In this document: piece by piece, positions 1 through 13,493 of the stretch
Numbering within the stretch: position 1 is the stretch's first letter
How the letters are laid out: every line of letters begins with the position of its first letter
NCBI GenBank assembly: GCA_021234155.1
Contig: JAJEKV010000006.1
Span: forward strand, 11,935,318-11,999,317
Origin: Isoetes taiwanensis
Lineage: Eukaryota > Streptophyta > Lycopodiopsida > Isoetales > Isoetaceae
Direction: 5' to 3'
Length of the DNA stretch: 64,000 nt
The notes under the pieces: generated by a model
Database searches by the model: none
What the model saw: the letters and a program-made list of their open reading frames with translations, nothing else
What the model was told of the DNA's origin: nothing
Translations under genes and position numbers: made by a program

Positions 1-189
1 GTTAGCCAAAGCATTGTTGGCAACTGCATGCTCACCCCGAGCCTAGCCTTAGCTATCAAGAGAATAACCTTGCATAATGCACGATAAATCCTGGCCACAC
101 TATATTCTGTATGTCCTTCAAATAGCCATTGATCACATGGACCCACAATACCGGCCCACAGGACATTCACTAGAACTCTTTAGTACTTT

Positions 190-1140
190 GGCGATCTCTC
201 TTCACAGGGCCCTGATTTTACGCTTGAATGTGGTCCAACAAACCCATCTACCATTCACCCAAAGATGTTGCAAGGTTGTTATTCCACAATCCTTCGATTT
301 GATGAAGATACGTGGATGAGAGAGTGCCAATGGGAGACTCTCTCTCCCCCATATCTTGGCATTCCGCACAGGGTCAATCCACCGCCTCCCCCGGCGATCT
401 TGATAGGTGAACAGTGTTGCATATCTATCCAAGCTTGAGGATCTTTCTCATTACATGAATGCCCATGCCACCTTGAAGCTATAATACAAAAGCCCCACCA
501 TATCCGAAGCACGGGTTTTCCATGAGCTTACTCTACCGCATTTTAACTTAGGCCTCGGCCGGGAGTCCTGAAGCTGAATAATAAGAGAGCTTTTGCATCC
601 TAGTCCACCATCCCTTTTATCACGACAAAGCTCCCCCATTCCACTTTTACCATGCCCCCCAGATGAATTCTCTTATGATAACTTGCATTTGCTATATAGA
701 TCCCTTTCGCAACCATGACTAATGAAGAGTAGATATGAGAGGCAACTAGCACCGCATTAAGCCATCACACACGCCCGTGATAAGCCGTAGTTGCCTTAGA
801 GACTACAGTCCTACTTTTCTTTTCTCGAAGTTTGTCTAGTATAGTAGCCCCGCAGGCCCTTGAGAATCGCCGAAAAGCACAAGGGGAAGACCAAGAAGCT
901 TGATCATTCCTACCGCCACAATCAAAGCTCAAATTTATCTCGGGGCTTCCATAGAATCGCTGCGATTTATTTGCATTAAGGTTTACCCATATATGACCTC
1001 GCAAAGGATAAGGTGATCTCCGTAAATGAGTGAAACTGCTATCATCATATCTCGGCGAAACTTTAAAGGTATCATCAGCATATCGCATAATTGTTAGCTT
1101 TTTCGCATCTTCAAAGGAAAGTAAAACCTCCAAATTTCCT
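190..1140 (-). pseudogene. LINE-type reverse transcriptase remnant (C-terminal half of ORF2)
   Basis: Read on the minus strand, this carries the LINE reverse-transcriptase fingerprint YADDT (about 1,071-1,082), followed by a stretch resembling the 'SGLKxNxNKS' region (here VNLNANKS) and then 'ILDKLREK...AYHGRV', which fits the 'LLDKIxKKL...LSxGGRV' region after the RT palm of plant LINEs. Further downstream (about 590-640) comes 'WGELCRDKRDGGLG', matching the usual 'WxxVCxPKxxGGLG' segment, and then a Trp-rich stretch ending near 'CWTTFKRKI' (about 205). These pieces lie in at least three frames, so the ORF is shifted and stopped. The endonuclease and N-terminal RT are not visible above 1,200, so the copy is 5'-truncated or too decayed to see. 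The order of motifs makes the family call secure; subfamily unknown. Confidence 0.75.
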
Positions 1141-2589
1141 TCCTTCCATATCTTTCAGCTAAATCATTCTTGTTAATATTAGCGGGATTTTTTGGAGTGG
1201 CTTTTGAAGAGGGCATGAGGGTTTTACAAGAATCTATTTAAATATTACCATGCAAGAGAATAAATTATTACAATTTACTTCATTATTTACTCAAGACACC
1301 TTAGTGACTAATAAAAACGCGATGATAAATACCATAAAACAAGTGGAAATATAGTTGTAAAACATGCTGAGGCCTCGAGTCACATCTATGCAAAGCTACT
1401 TCTATTTCTATACATTTTATAAAGCATTCCATGGAGTGGGAGGAGCCACTAGCAAGAGGATTTCTACAAATTTCAGGGCAATGAGTTGCTATGTGATTGA
1501 TCCTCCACTAAATAGTTCGGCTTCAAGTCCTTAGTCATATGGACCAATATGTTCAACTACCAATACAAATACATTGCACATTTTGAGAACAAAACTAAAA
1601 CTTATATGTGATCTTTCTCCCATTGGCTTTTTGTTGTCAAGTGAAACATAACGCACGGTGGACTTATTACTTAACTTAGTTAATCTCAAAGATTGCATCT
1701 TCCAAATCATTGACAATTTTCCTGGCACCACCTTGCTTCATGCCCCACATGGTTCGGCCAGAATACCAATCTCTTTGGAGGCACTTCATATTCCCTTTTT
1801 ACAACATAGGCAAGCAAAGATCACAAAGAGTATAATGTATTTTGTATCGATGTACCAAACCTAATCCCTGCCACGCCAGGAGAATCTCTTGTCTGGGACG
1901 TATGGTTGCATATATCCTTCCTAAAGATAGTGTCCGATGGCTTCTCTCATAACTCCATATGCATCACTAAATTCTAGTATGCAAAGTGTTAACTACAATG
2001 CATATGCAATAAATTGAGATAGATTGGTATTTTAGTATTTGAGTTGCACTTGCCACATCGTTCCTATATCATCTATAATTCTATCCTATCTGCTCACTTT
2101 GATGCCACCATGCATCCAAGCTACCAATTTATATAATATTTTGAAAAGCTAATACTATCATAGCTCGTATATATCAAAATATTCAAATATGAACACCTCA
2201 TATATTAGCGTAAGAATACATTGCATGTTGATGCAAGACATTGTTCACTTGCTTGTTGATGCAAGATAGTATTGCACTACTATTATGGTATTTTTATGGG
2301 TACTATGACTTTAATAGTGGAGGTCATTTAGTTATTATCATATTAAAGATATGTTGACTCTTGGTGTCTATTCCGCCGTGAAAAAGCGCTACCTTTTCTA
2401 GTGTAAGCTAAAGGAACTTCATATATAAAACATTCACAAATTTTGAATAATGATATAAGAGAAAGCTTTTACCCGAAAATGAAAAAAGCACGCAAGAGAA
2501 AGGCTTATCTCTGAAAGAAGGCTTTTTTGTGTTCGATAGCATTTTTCTCTTCGATAGCTTGGCTCAACGGAAATGTCGCGAAACAAATT

Positions 2590-2830
2590 TGGTACTCATG
2601 CCTCAAACAAAGCGGCAAGATATTTAAAAAATCCTATTCTAGGGTCTTAGGCGTACGGCCAAGACATGCTCAAAACAAGTAAAGAAGGTATTTTGAAACA
2701 AGTAATCCCAGCTCTGAAGCGCCACGGCACATGCTCAAACAGTAGCAAGATATGTTGCTAAAACTCGGGATCCTGTGCCTAGTGCTGCCACAAGCACATG
2801 CTCAACAGTATAAAATATTTTGGAATTTTG
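2590..2830. repeat. Degenerate short direct repeats
   Basis: The words ACATGCTCAA(A)CA and GCAAGATAT recur at irregular spacing about three times, each preceded by a GCCA-rich segment. This looks like an eroded tandem array with a period of roughly 70-90 bp. No coding or structural role is visible. Confidence 0.4.
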
Positions 2831-3974
2831 TCTCAAGTAGCTGGTGTTCTTGTTACCCTGCATCAGTGCACCTACATGTATTTATACGCATGTTAGAAAT
2901 TTTCGTATTCATTCTATTCATTGTTGGCTGAATATTGCCATAAGTAAGTTGTATCGTGCGGTTTTTGGAAATACTAATGTTCTTCGTGATTCTGGACACT
3001 TCTGGATTGTTTCTTTTCATGTTTTAGGTATGACCTAAGCCCATTGCGTATATTGCGTCTTGCACATTCTTTCTCCGACAAATTCCCAATGCTACTATCT
3101 TATTCTATGTAGAGAACATAAAGCCCTACCGCGATCATCGCATGCCGCGATGGTGGTGCTTACAAAAAGCGCCTTGCTCCATGATGTCGTTTCTATGTTT
3201 TTATATGCAGTCATTTCCCCGCACATATTTCTGAATAAGCTACCTTTCGTGTAAAATTATGCAGCGCTTTTCTCTCGACATAATGTAGGTTCAACATGCT
3301 ATTACTATGAATTACCATTATGTTCTTTTCAAGAATACTGTACTTATAAACGATGAGAGTTCGGTGACTATGTACTTAAGCACATTTCCATTGCGTTCTT
3401 ATGGCATGGCTCTTTAAATGTGAAAAGCAAAGAAGATATCCACTGATGTTTGGAAGTTTGAGGTAGTGCAATTAGCACAAATCTATACATATAAGGCAGC
3501 TAGTGCAAATCTACGTTGAGGAAAAATATTGCACACTAAAAAAAAATGGTATTTTAGTCAAGGGCATGGGGCTGATAAAGTGTGCAATAATATGTGAACC
3601 TTGATCAGCTAACCTTTTCTTTTGGAGCGTGCAGGACCATCAACCAATACTTGTACCCATGCCCTTCTTTATGCAGAAAAATGGAAGAACAAATACAAAA
3701 CTTAAAATATTACGTTTATCTATTATAAACCACCATTTGCACAATTAAGAATGCGCGTAAACATGCTATTTCATTTGTGCAGAAGCATGGTGCACCACAT
3801 TTGTTCAGTTTTAATGAATTTCCATTCTGAATGCAAACCTCTCGGGACTTGTTTGAGCGACAATCCGAGATGTAGGTTCATATCATTCCAGAGGTGCACA
3901 AAAATTGCAAATAAATCTATGCATCAAGTTACGAGGTCTGAAAATTAGAAGACACTCCATTTTGCACCTCGACA

Positions 3975-4080
3975 CCGACTAACATGCGTCATAAGGTTTA
4001 GGAAACCCCTTTTCATGACTATGCCTTTTATCATAAGGCTTAGGAAACCCTTTCATGACTATGCCTTTGCGGATATAACC
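3975..4080. repeat. Two-copy tandem duplication, about 48-bp unit
   Basis: The segment 'ATAAGG(T/C)TTAGGAAACCC...TTTCATGACTATGCCTTT' is present twice in direct order, differing by a few substitutions and short indels. Confidence 0.6.
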
Positions 4081-7000
4081 TCTCCACCATTCCTTTTTAT
4101 CAAAGCTTATCAACAAATACATAGTAGATCTAGGAAAGATAATATTTTCTCAGCTTAGCAAGATATCATCGGGAGATACATTTGCACATATCAAAGAAGA
4201 TCTACGCAAGATGCATTTACGCATCGCCGAAGATCTATGCAAAGAAATACGCTTCAAGATCTTTTAGCAATGAAATAATTATTTCATGTAGTAAGAGTGA
4301 CGCATAAAAGTTGTGAATAAAGGCTATATAATAGCATGGATTTGTCATCGTGGTAGTTCTTTCTCAATTATTATTTGCAAATATATAATGACAAAGGCCT
4401 ACCGCAACTTGACAATATAGCATTTAATCACAAGGGAATCTCATCACTATTTCCAATTCTTCAAAGATATTGGTGAATCTCATCCAGCCTTTTTACCATT
4501 CCAATTCTTCGCCTTGTTGAGTGCTGCCTTACCATTTCACCTCTTGATAAAGTTGAGTGCACACGCCAAAGAAGCTTTGAGATCGGGATGCAACAAAATA
4601 CCATGTTAGCGCATACAATTGACCAACCGGAATAAAAAGATCAAGCATGGTGCCATTTTCCCTTGAGATTTCGGGATGCAAATGTACCATCCTTAACAGC
4701 AGACAATTCTCGACCAATTGAACGAAAAGAAACAATGGAAAAACAAGAAAACAACTTTAAAACATTACCCTAACACCTAATGTATCACATCACAAGTTAA
4801 GCACTCTCTCAACAATATACTTGCTCATTTTGCCTTCAAGATACAAACTATATGACCGTGGGTACAACTAAAGGACATTCTTAACATATAGCCATATAAG
4901 TTTATATACTTTAGAATTGTACTTTTATCAGTCATAGCCATGTGTTTCTTACCTATATAATGTTGGAGTCCTCAATGTGGTGCTTTATGAAATGTAAATA
5001 CAGATATAGGTATACATTGAAGAGTCAACTCAAACACCTCAACCAACAAAACCCGCAGGCATTTCGCTTATAAATCGGGTTATATACGTAAAACCCTTCT
5101 AAACCCACATTAAAACCCTCCAAAATTTGCACTCAATATTAGCCAGTGATGAGTGAACAAGTAAGGAGCCGAAAGTGTGCTTAGTTCTTATCCTTCTTGT
5201 TTCAAACAAGAAACTTCTTGGAGCCAAAAGCATACGTGTGACTAGAAGAGGATTTCGAGTAGAGCTCTTAATGCTGCCAAAGATGAGCAAAATTTCTTTA
5301 CTAATCAAGAACAAAGCCCTAATGCATCCTCTAATGGAAAAATCACCAACACAGGAAAACTGGTCCGAATAGAGATGCCTGCTATCAATTATAGAAATCC
5401 ACAGATGTCAATAGGACCTTCAATATATCCCCACCAAATATACTCAGTGTTAATAAGAATGACAGCCCGGTGGATGACCGAGATTTGAATAGAGAGAGAT
5501 GATGGATCAAGAGAAAAGGAAGGAGACAAATCCCTTCCGAGATCGGCGGCTAATCCATTGATTAAGACCAGAATAAGCATAATAGAACCACATCAATCGA
5601 CGCAGGTAGTTCCAATGTAATGCAGCTTCACAGTTTCGTAATAAAATATAGAACCTTGCTATTGCAGCAGCTGCCTGCACTCCAAATTAAAAGCAACTCA
5701 ACTCTACTGCAAAGCATGGATCTTGAGGGGATGAGACTCATTCTCAATGAAGAAGATTTCGTGGAAAATAGCTTTTCAACAAGAAAATGCCCACACATCA
5801 GCTTGGGACCTCTAACCAAACAACAAATTGCGGAGGGGTAATCAGTGACCAATTTAAATATTTGGGTGAGATCTTCGGAGGAATGACTTGGAGGCTAGAG
5901 TATTTTATGAGAAAGCTCGGCATGCAATTCGAGGAAGTGGCTTCCATTGAAATGGAGTATTTGGAGCAAAGTGGAAATGAAATCGCCAGAAGAAGGAGGG
6001 CAAAGGAGAGCAAAATGCTCGCCTATGCAAATAGTAGCTAATATTAGATCCGACAGAGAGATCAAGGAGATGTGCTGTCAAAGCTAAGGAAGAGGGCAAT
6101 TTAAGAAGCAACACTAAACTGCAGATAACTGTGCTCTTTTAGAACTCCAAATCTAGCCATATCATACTCAATCATCAGAAGTTCTATTCCATCAACAAAT
6201 TGCCAGTAATCGCTCATTTGCCGTTTGCAGAGAGAACAAGGGAATGTCCCCCCTCTACAAGGGGGAACTAGATGGATTTAGTGATCTTTCGCGATAGGAG
6301 GAAGCCACGCTATTCCGGCAATAAACTATTTCCAATTCCGGGCAACCTAATGCAAGGTAAAGAGAGAGCCATACAAAAAACGCTCGCTAATGAAGTCACG
6401 CCTCGCTATCTTGAGCTACCAGTATCATAGAATTGATGATGACTCTGACATGTGGAACATGTGCTGATAGTGTATGAAAGCATATTCTCTGGGTCGGAGT
6501 CCATTCGCAGTGGCTTGGACTCATGATTGTTCTTGTTTTTGACATCGGGCATTGTCATCCTCGGCAAAAAAGCTTCGCCGCGGCTACATGACTTGCAAGT
6601 AGCTCTGAAGTGTGATGCATGCTAAGAGCGTGATTTGTCGCAGGCCTAATCACTGCGGCCTACATGTAACCGTGAGTTGCACCGCATGATTATGGTTATC
6701 TCATGGTCTTCACAGCTGTTTCATGATCGCTTCATTATTATCTCCGCTTGTCCACATGATCCGCTATGACATGTAGAGGTATCATCATATTTGGATGCAT
6801 TCGCAATGCTTGGCATTATATTCCTCATGATGCAATCTTGCCTTCAATGGCATATACTCATGTGAATAACGACAACATGTGTGGGTTCAGATCACACCCT
6901 AAGCAGTATAAAGCGTAAAATCTAGCGTTTGCAAAACAAATTGTCAGGGGTTAAAGAACTAGAAAATTTTAGGTAAACAGATCTGCTTCATAGATGAGTT

Positions 7001-9485
7001 CACTATCGGAACAAATTCTGCAGACATCTATAGCCATGGCAAAATAAGGAAGAATGATTCTGTCTTTGGGAAGACCATTTCCGGCGCATGATTACCGCCA
7101 CCAAAACCTTATTATAGAATCCTCTTGAATCCAGTCGACACTTTAACCATCTCGACAAAGACACACGTTTTTCCAGGATTTATCTAGAACTTGGCTTAGA
7201 TTTGAAAATACTATTCGTCAGATGTAACACTAAGATTTGGAGCCCTTGCCCACAAGCTCCATGAAAAAGAAACGCGGCTATGGTACCACTTTGAACGGAT
7301 ATGTAAACTCTAGGCTATATTTGCAAAACAATCATCAGGAAGTACAGGAATTAATCTTAAATCCACCCCTTAAGGGCAAAGCTCACCACTCACTGAGAAA
7401 GACTGAACTTTGGAATAGGAAAGATTTAAGGGATAACAATTTAGCCACCAGAAAATCCTCAATCTGGCAAAACATAAATTTAAGGAAAGATTGGGCTTAA
7501 GAATAGGCTTAGACGGGAATTTGAATATTCACAAACAATCTGCCAAACAATCAATTCAACCACGAAGATGTAAGCCAAAAGTTTAGCACAGGGTAAAGGA
7601 TAAGGATTTGGGCATCTTGAAGAGGCTGTCAATTTTTGGAGTACCAGGATGGGTCACACCGGCCACCGCTAAAGAAATGGTTTGGTCGCTCCAAATCCTC
7701 AAGCCACCAGCCAGTAGCAACATTGCGCACTACCGAATCATGCTTAGTGTTGATCCAAGATGCTCCTATTGTCGCCAATGTCACCCCTTATATAGCAAGG
7801 TTGGACCTTTTATAAAAGGTTACTACCTTTTTTATCTCATTTGAATTCATTAATTTTAGAATAAAGGTCAATGTCTATTTAAATGTATTCCAAAGGCCTT
7901 TAACTCACATTATTGTTTTAATCATTGGATAATTCAGCATAGATTTTAGATTCCCAGGTTTGGCATAAAATTTGACTTTCTTTCTCATTCTCTTGGTTCT
8001 ATAAATACCTCCGAAGAACGAATCACCACATATCGAAGTGCATACCTACAATAGCAAAACTATTTATTATTTATGCCAATAAACTGCTAAGGATTTTTAG
8101 TTTGGTATTTCTGGGAATCAAGTGGTTAGACTATGATTTTGATGCCGTGATGAAGTAGGTGCGGTATATTTTCGCATGTTTGCTGTTTTGTTCGCATTTT
8201 CTAAGGGTCTGGGGCTTTCTAATTTTAATGTGTTTCAAGTCCGTTGTTGGCTATTGTTCATGCTAAATTGTGTATGGATAGCTGCCACTAATTTGCTGGT
8301 GTCACTTCTCTCGTTTGCAAATCGCAAAGGCTACGCAAAGCCGCTAGATCGCCCAGCTTACACAAATTAAGGCCTGTGATCACAGAGGATAGTTTTCAGC
8401 CACCCACAAAGATAAGAGTGTATGCTAAGCAAACCAATCATGAGATTCAATGCCGTGCCTCTATCACAAAGCATTCTCATGGCAGAGTAGGCTAAGTGCA
8501 AAGGTTCTGAAGTGGGTCGCTTGCATAGTTCCCCGGAGCCTCAAAATAGGCCGATATCCCCTTTGCAAATCATTCCCTTCGCTTTAGCATATGATAAAAC
8601 CACAGCTTGTAAATGCCCCGGTCATGTCCATACCTTTCTCTGCTTTCTATTTCACGCTAACCTCAAAGGTTTTTAGCCTTTTTAATCGCTCTCCTTCGCT
8701 TCTTCTCTCAGCCCGACATTTGCCTCTAGAAACGCGGATCCCCGCCAAGCATGTCCCGCTATGGTGTTTTGAACAGTAGATTGGGGCCGTAATCCCATGG
8801 CTTAAGCCAGCGATGGCCATAGGTTGGATGGAAGCTTGGTTTTTATTTGTTTCTGGGCCGCACTACGGTTTTGAAAGGACCTTAGAAAGGCAAAAGACTT
8901 TTTCTGCCAAAAAGTTGTTAGCCATTGATTTAGTATGATGCTTTGGATATGCTGGAGATCAATGGCTCATATTCAATCTTAAAACAATTCCCATAAACCC
9001 TATAAAAATCATAATAAACACCAAATGGGCACAAGATTGATAAGATCTTATTAATTCTCACAAGAAGTTACTATTGGCCTATCTATGACATGTTTACTAA
9101 TTCTGAAATGGGAATATAGGATTAATTTTGAGAATTCAGAGTCCAATATGATTGCTGGAAGTATGTATGCATTGTTTGAGTTTTTATAGAAAGAAGTTCA
9201 GTTGGAAAGTTGCAAGTTAAGAATGAACAGAACCATAAGTTATGATAAATTGGAAGTTCATTTTGTATTGATGTAAGCTAATTATTTTGATCAAGTTAAA
9301 CTTTGTTACAAACATAATAAGCTCTCATTTTCGAGTTCAAAATCTAACAATAAATGAAGGAATACCTTTAGTTATGGCCTGGCTTTCAATGCATGATGGT
9401 ATTAGTGGTAAACTTTTACATCTTGAATGGAATTGTTTAATTGTATTTATACATTTGATTGTGTAACTCTGGATATAAATATGAG

Positions 9486-9586
9486 TAAGGAGAGGGAAAG
9501 GGAAAGGGAAAAAGAAAAGGAAAGAAAAAAAAAAGAAAAGAAAGAAGAAAGAAGAAAGAAGAAAGAAGAAAGAAGAAAGAAGAAGA
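9486..9586. repeat. Polypurine (GA)-rich microsatellite tract
   Basis: About 100 bases are almost pure purine on the plus strand: GGGAAA units first, then AAGAAGA-type units. Long homopurine-homopyrimidine runs can form intramolecular triplex DNA and mutate by slippage. No gene is adjacent. Confidence 0.85.
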
Positions 9587-10788
9587 TATAAATACGAAAC
9601 GCGTCATTACAAATATTTGATAATTAAGTAGAGGGATATTTGATTATTATCACAAGAATTTGACGAAACATTTCTCTTTACCCTACCAGTGCAATTCAAA
9701 ATCCAAGTAATATAGGAATTCTCAAGATAATTTTTTACTCAACAATCCTCAAGGATAAGTAAGTTAATGTCACTATTAATTCAGGCAAGAATGTAAATAA
9801 ACCCTCGTGAAACCATTGAATGGGATGGCTAATTCAGCTTTAAAGAGCTTAAAACTATGACCCTCAAACAATAATGTAGAACAATTGTCTATGTGCTCCA
9901 TTTTGCTCTACTGATATGCTACCCCCGACCATTGCTAAGTGTTGGTATAAGAATAATACATTCCTATTCCACTGAATACTCCATTAGCTTTTGGCATTTG
10001 ATGTTGAAAGTATAAGGTGGTGTTATTCATCTCTGGATAGATGCAATCTATTAACACGCTTGGAACAAATTGATGTAACAACATCAAAAGTTTATTCAAA
10101 AATCTCATGATGCAAGGGCCTTGAAAGCACAAATACCCCAGGAGGCATGCGCATCAATATCAAAGCTCAAAAAATGAGATATCGATAAGACCTAATACCG
10201 CATATTTCTAACCCTTGAACGTATGCATAATAATAACAAGAAATCTATCGTATGGCGCCTTGAACATTTCTCTTTCCCCAAATCTTATTTTGTAAGTGGG
10301 CGATTTGTATATCTTTGGAATCCAAGAAAATATGACTTAATGGTGAAGAATTGGGTGGTTAGAACATTCTCATGTATCGATTTATGGATGTCACTTTTGT
10401 GTGCAATTTTAATTTGAGAACTAGGACTGGAACTCCCCGTCTTGCCCCACATCCTATGCCCATAGGATAGAAGAGGATTGAGGACATGTGTTTGTTTGAG
10501 CACATGGTCTCTCATGCGCCGCAGCTGTAGTTGATGAGAGACAAAACCTATGTGACATTTTCACATATGAACTATTGTTGCTGATGAGACCTTTTTTTCC
10601 ATATGGCAGTCACGTACATTCCTGGGTTCTCATCCATCCCTTCTTACCATTTATACTTGCTAATGGTCCTTATTAATAGCTATGTAGTCACATATTTAGA
10701 GTTAGACCAATGTTAAGCATACCCAACATGGTTGCTCACCATCTATTATTTAACTCAGCATTTTTGCCCGGCCAAATTCTAATTTCTC

Positions 10789-10920
10789 AAAGCAATATTC
10801 CAATAATGAAGAAAACCATAAACCAATTGAATATGGATAGCAAAGAATTTACCCCGCGAAAGTAACATTCCAATAATGAAGAGAACTATAAAACCAATTC
10901 GAATATGGATAGCAAAAGCA
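10789..10920. repeat. Two-copy tandem duplication, about 72-bp unit
   Basis: The block 'ATTCCAATAATGAAGA(A/G)AAC(C/T)ATAAA...CCAATT...GAATATGGATAGCAAA' occurs twice in succession with small differences and a short unrelated spacer. Confidence 0.65.
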
Positions 10921-13493
10921 AACTAATACTTTATCTGCCAGCCCAAAAAATGCATATTTGATTCATCTTTTGCTGGCAAGGTAAACTTCTAAATTGCTCA
11001 AACAGTTTAGTCAATCAAAGATTTGTTAAGTAATGGTTTAAAAGCCATATTATGAAGAATGAATTCACCTCAAAACTTCAAACAAAATTAGACCTAATGC
11101 ATTTTGAGAGTCTATGTAGACTCAAAATGATACTTGAGATCCGAGACATTACTTGCAATATGCCATTACTTTAAGAACCAAAAACTAAAACTAAAACAAA
11201 CATGCCACATTTGTGTAAGCAAGTAGTTTGGTTATTTGATCCGACTGCGGTGCGTCGCCGCTACTTTGTTTTTCTCGCATTTGCAAACATCATTATTACC
11301 CCCAATCCACCAAAGATGTTGAACTAGTCATCACCAATTAATGATATTAACAAATGACGCAATCTTTACACGCACCCATCAAACCGTTAGCACCCTCACA
11401 AAACCCAACACATATAAGTATTCAAGACTCCAACCAAATAAATTTTTGTCTATAATACCCTGGCTACTAGAGTTCACATCAAATTTCTACAATTAATATC
11501 TAAAGGTTCTTCGTAGCATAGTAAGCAAATGGATCTATCATCGCTGTGTTTTGTCATGTGGTGATTATAACCATGGTCATGCAAAATGGACATGACGCCT
11601 AAAATTAGCCTTTTGGAACTCCCCGCTCAATGTGATTTTGATGCAAAGAAATCTCGCACTTTTGAATTGGAACCACAAAGAGATGACCTCGAGGCATGCC
11701 AATCGCACATGAACACATCTATAATACAGGCAAGGAGGAATACCAGTGTGTTTTGCTAGGTTACATTCTACCTAACGTTCAAAGAAAAGAAAGAAAAAAG
11801 AGGGCACTCAAACGTATTCTCAAACAACAAAATGAAGAATGATAACAGGATCTCTTTATATTTATAAAAGAGCAAACCGCTTTTGGCACGATCTATGCCA
11901 TTAACCTCATGGCAGATGACCGACGCTTATCCGTACCATCTCCTCTTTTTAAATTTAAGATTTTGCTTGTAAGCAATCTAAAACTACTGCAACTCTCGAT
12001 TCGCTAATGATCTCCTTAATAACCTTGAGCTAGATGGTCAACCGGCACTATCTTTTTATGATTGCTTTGCAAGTTTGCATCGCTAAGTGACATAAGACAA
12101 AAAATGTGGGCCTTGAAGCTCATACCGCAATATTCAAGACATGACGCGACTCCTCTTCTCGCTTCTAAATAAACTGCCATACCTTATCTTCTCCTCGCTT
12201 TGTTTATCCTAAAACTCTCCTCTCCCCGCCAATCGTTAAAACCTTCTGCTGGTAAAGAGGGATACAAAATCTTAGAACGACAATCAAAACCTTGACCGAC
12301 AATCAAAACCTTTACTGCATGACCTTAGGCCTCTCAATTCCATGATGGCTGTAAAATGAAAGAAGATGGGCCGGGCGAAACGTGAAAACGTACTCCAGCT
12401 TTTGGCAATGGGACGAAAGCAGTTTACTCAGCGTAGACTCCACATAAGTCTCATGACATGTAAATGGCCATGCTGTTATCTTCGCCACGCCACTTTTATA
12501 GAATGCATCCTAATGATGCTTGAGCCCCTACCAGGCGTATCAGGAAACCAAACCGTGAGCTTGTTTGAAAGCCACCATCACAAGCAGCTAAATTCTCTTT
12601 GTTAGTTCGAGAATAACCTTCAAGAATGGGGTCATTTAGGTCCATTGAGCTTCATCATCTTCACATGGACCTTGGTAAACGCGAGAAGATTTTTAACACA
12701 TTGTTTGATGCAACCCAGCTTCGCGTGACACCGCCGCTAAGATCGCCATCTCAAGCAGTTCCCGCCTGTGGTGGTAATTACCCCTGTAACTACCAAAAGC
12801 TTAGAGATTGAAGATTAAGGGTGCGGCCAGCGCCTTGTGCACAATAAAGAACTCGCTTCCTCTTCATACACTCTTCAATTTTAAAATTTGGGTTCTTTCT
12901 ATGATGATCTCAGCCCGATCATCAAGCCGTAAACATAGCTCTTCTCAAGCGCTTAAGCCTCCGCTTGCTATCCGCATAAATTCTGCTAATCCAAACGAGA
13001 TTTAGCAAAGACAAAGATGTAAATAGTTTCCACTTGGGCCTCAAAAGTTAAAGATTCTCATGCATCAAAGTATTAGAATAAAGGGCTAGACATGGAACTC
13101 CGTGATATCTCAAGGGATCTGCCATCGTGGCCAAATCCCGATATATCCACCACCTATTGCCATGCACGCCATCCATCCGTATTGATGGCATGGTTCTCGC
13201 CGCCATGCCCATTCATGGGGCAGGCGGATGCCATGGAGAGCAAAATGAAGTGATATCCCATGCTACTTCCTGCCATGCCAAATCAAGATAACGCAACCCC
13301 GCCAACCATACCGCAGCAGGCGACTTCAATCATTTGTTCCTCAGCATTCTAAAATGGATAGTTCGAGCAAGATCGTTTCTCCCGCTTCGCCAGCCAGACA
13401 AATAAATGCTCCTCGCCTCGGGTTAAGAAATTCCCATTTGGATGAGAATTTCGTAATCCCTTCCACCTTATTTTCCCGATCCTTCCTTAGGAG

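Larger units (their letters stand above)
1141..13350. other. Gene-poor stretch with local repeats
   Basis: No reading frame here above about 90 codons shows a recognisable domain. It contains degenerate short repeats near 2.6-2.8, 4.0 and 10.8 kb, a polypurine tract at 9.5 kb and a perfect 16-bp palindrome at about 7,804-7,819 (ACCTTTTATAAAAGGT). An 84-codon frame at 5,787-6,041 has non-random-looking composition ('WRLEYFMRKLGMQFEEVAS', then a basic 'ARRRRAKESK') and could be a fragment of an old coding sequence, but I recognise no family. Otherwise I see AT-rich intergenic DNA. Confidence 0.5.

Noticed and set aside
765-1133. Intact 122-codon gene on the minus strand
   Set aside because: It is one frame segment of a decayed LINE RT; its neighbours are the same element in other frames.
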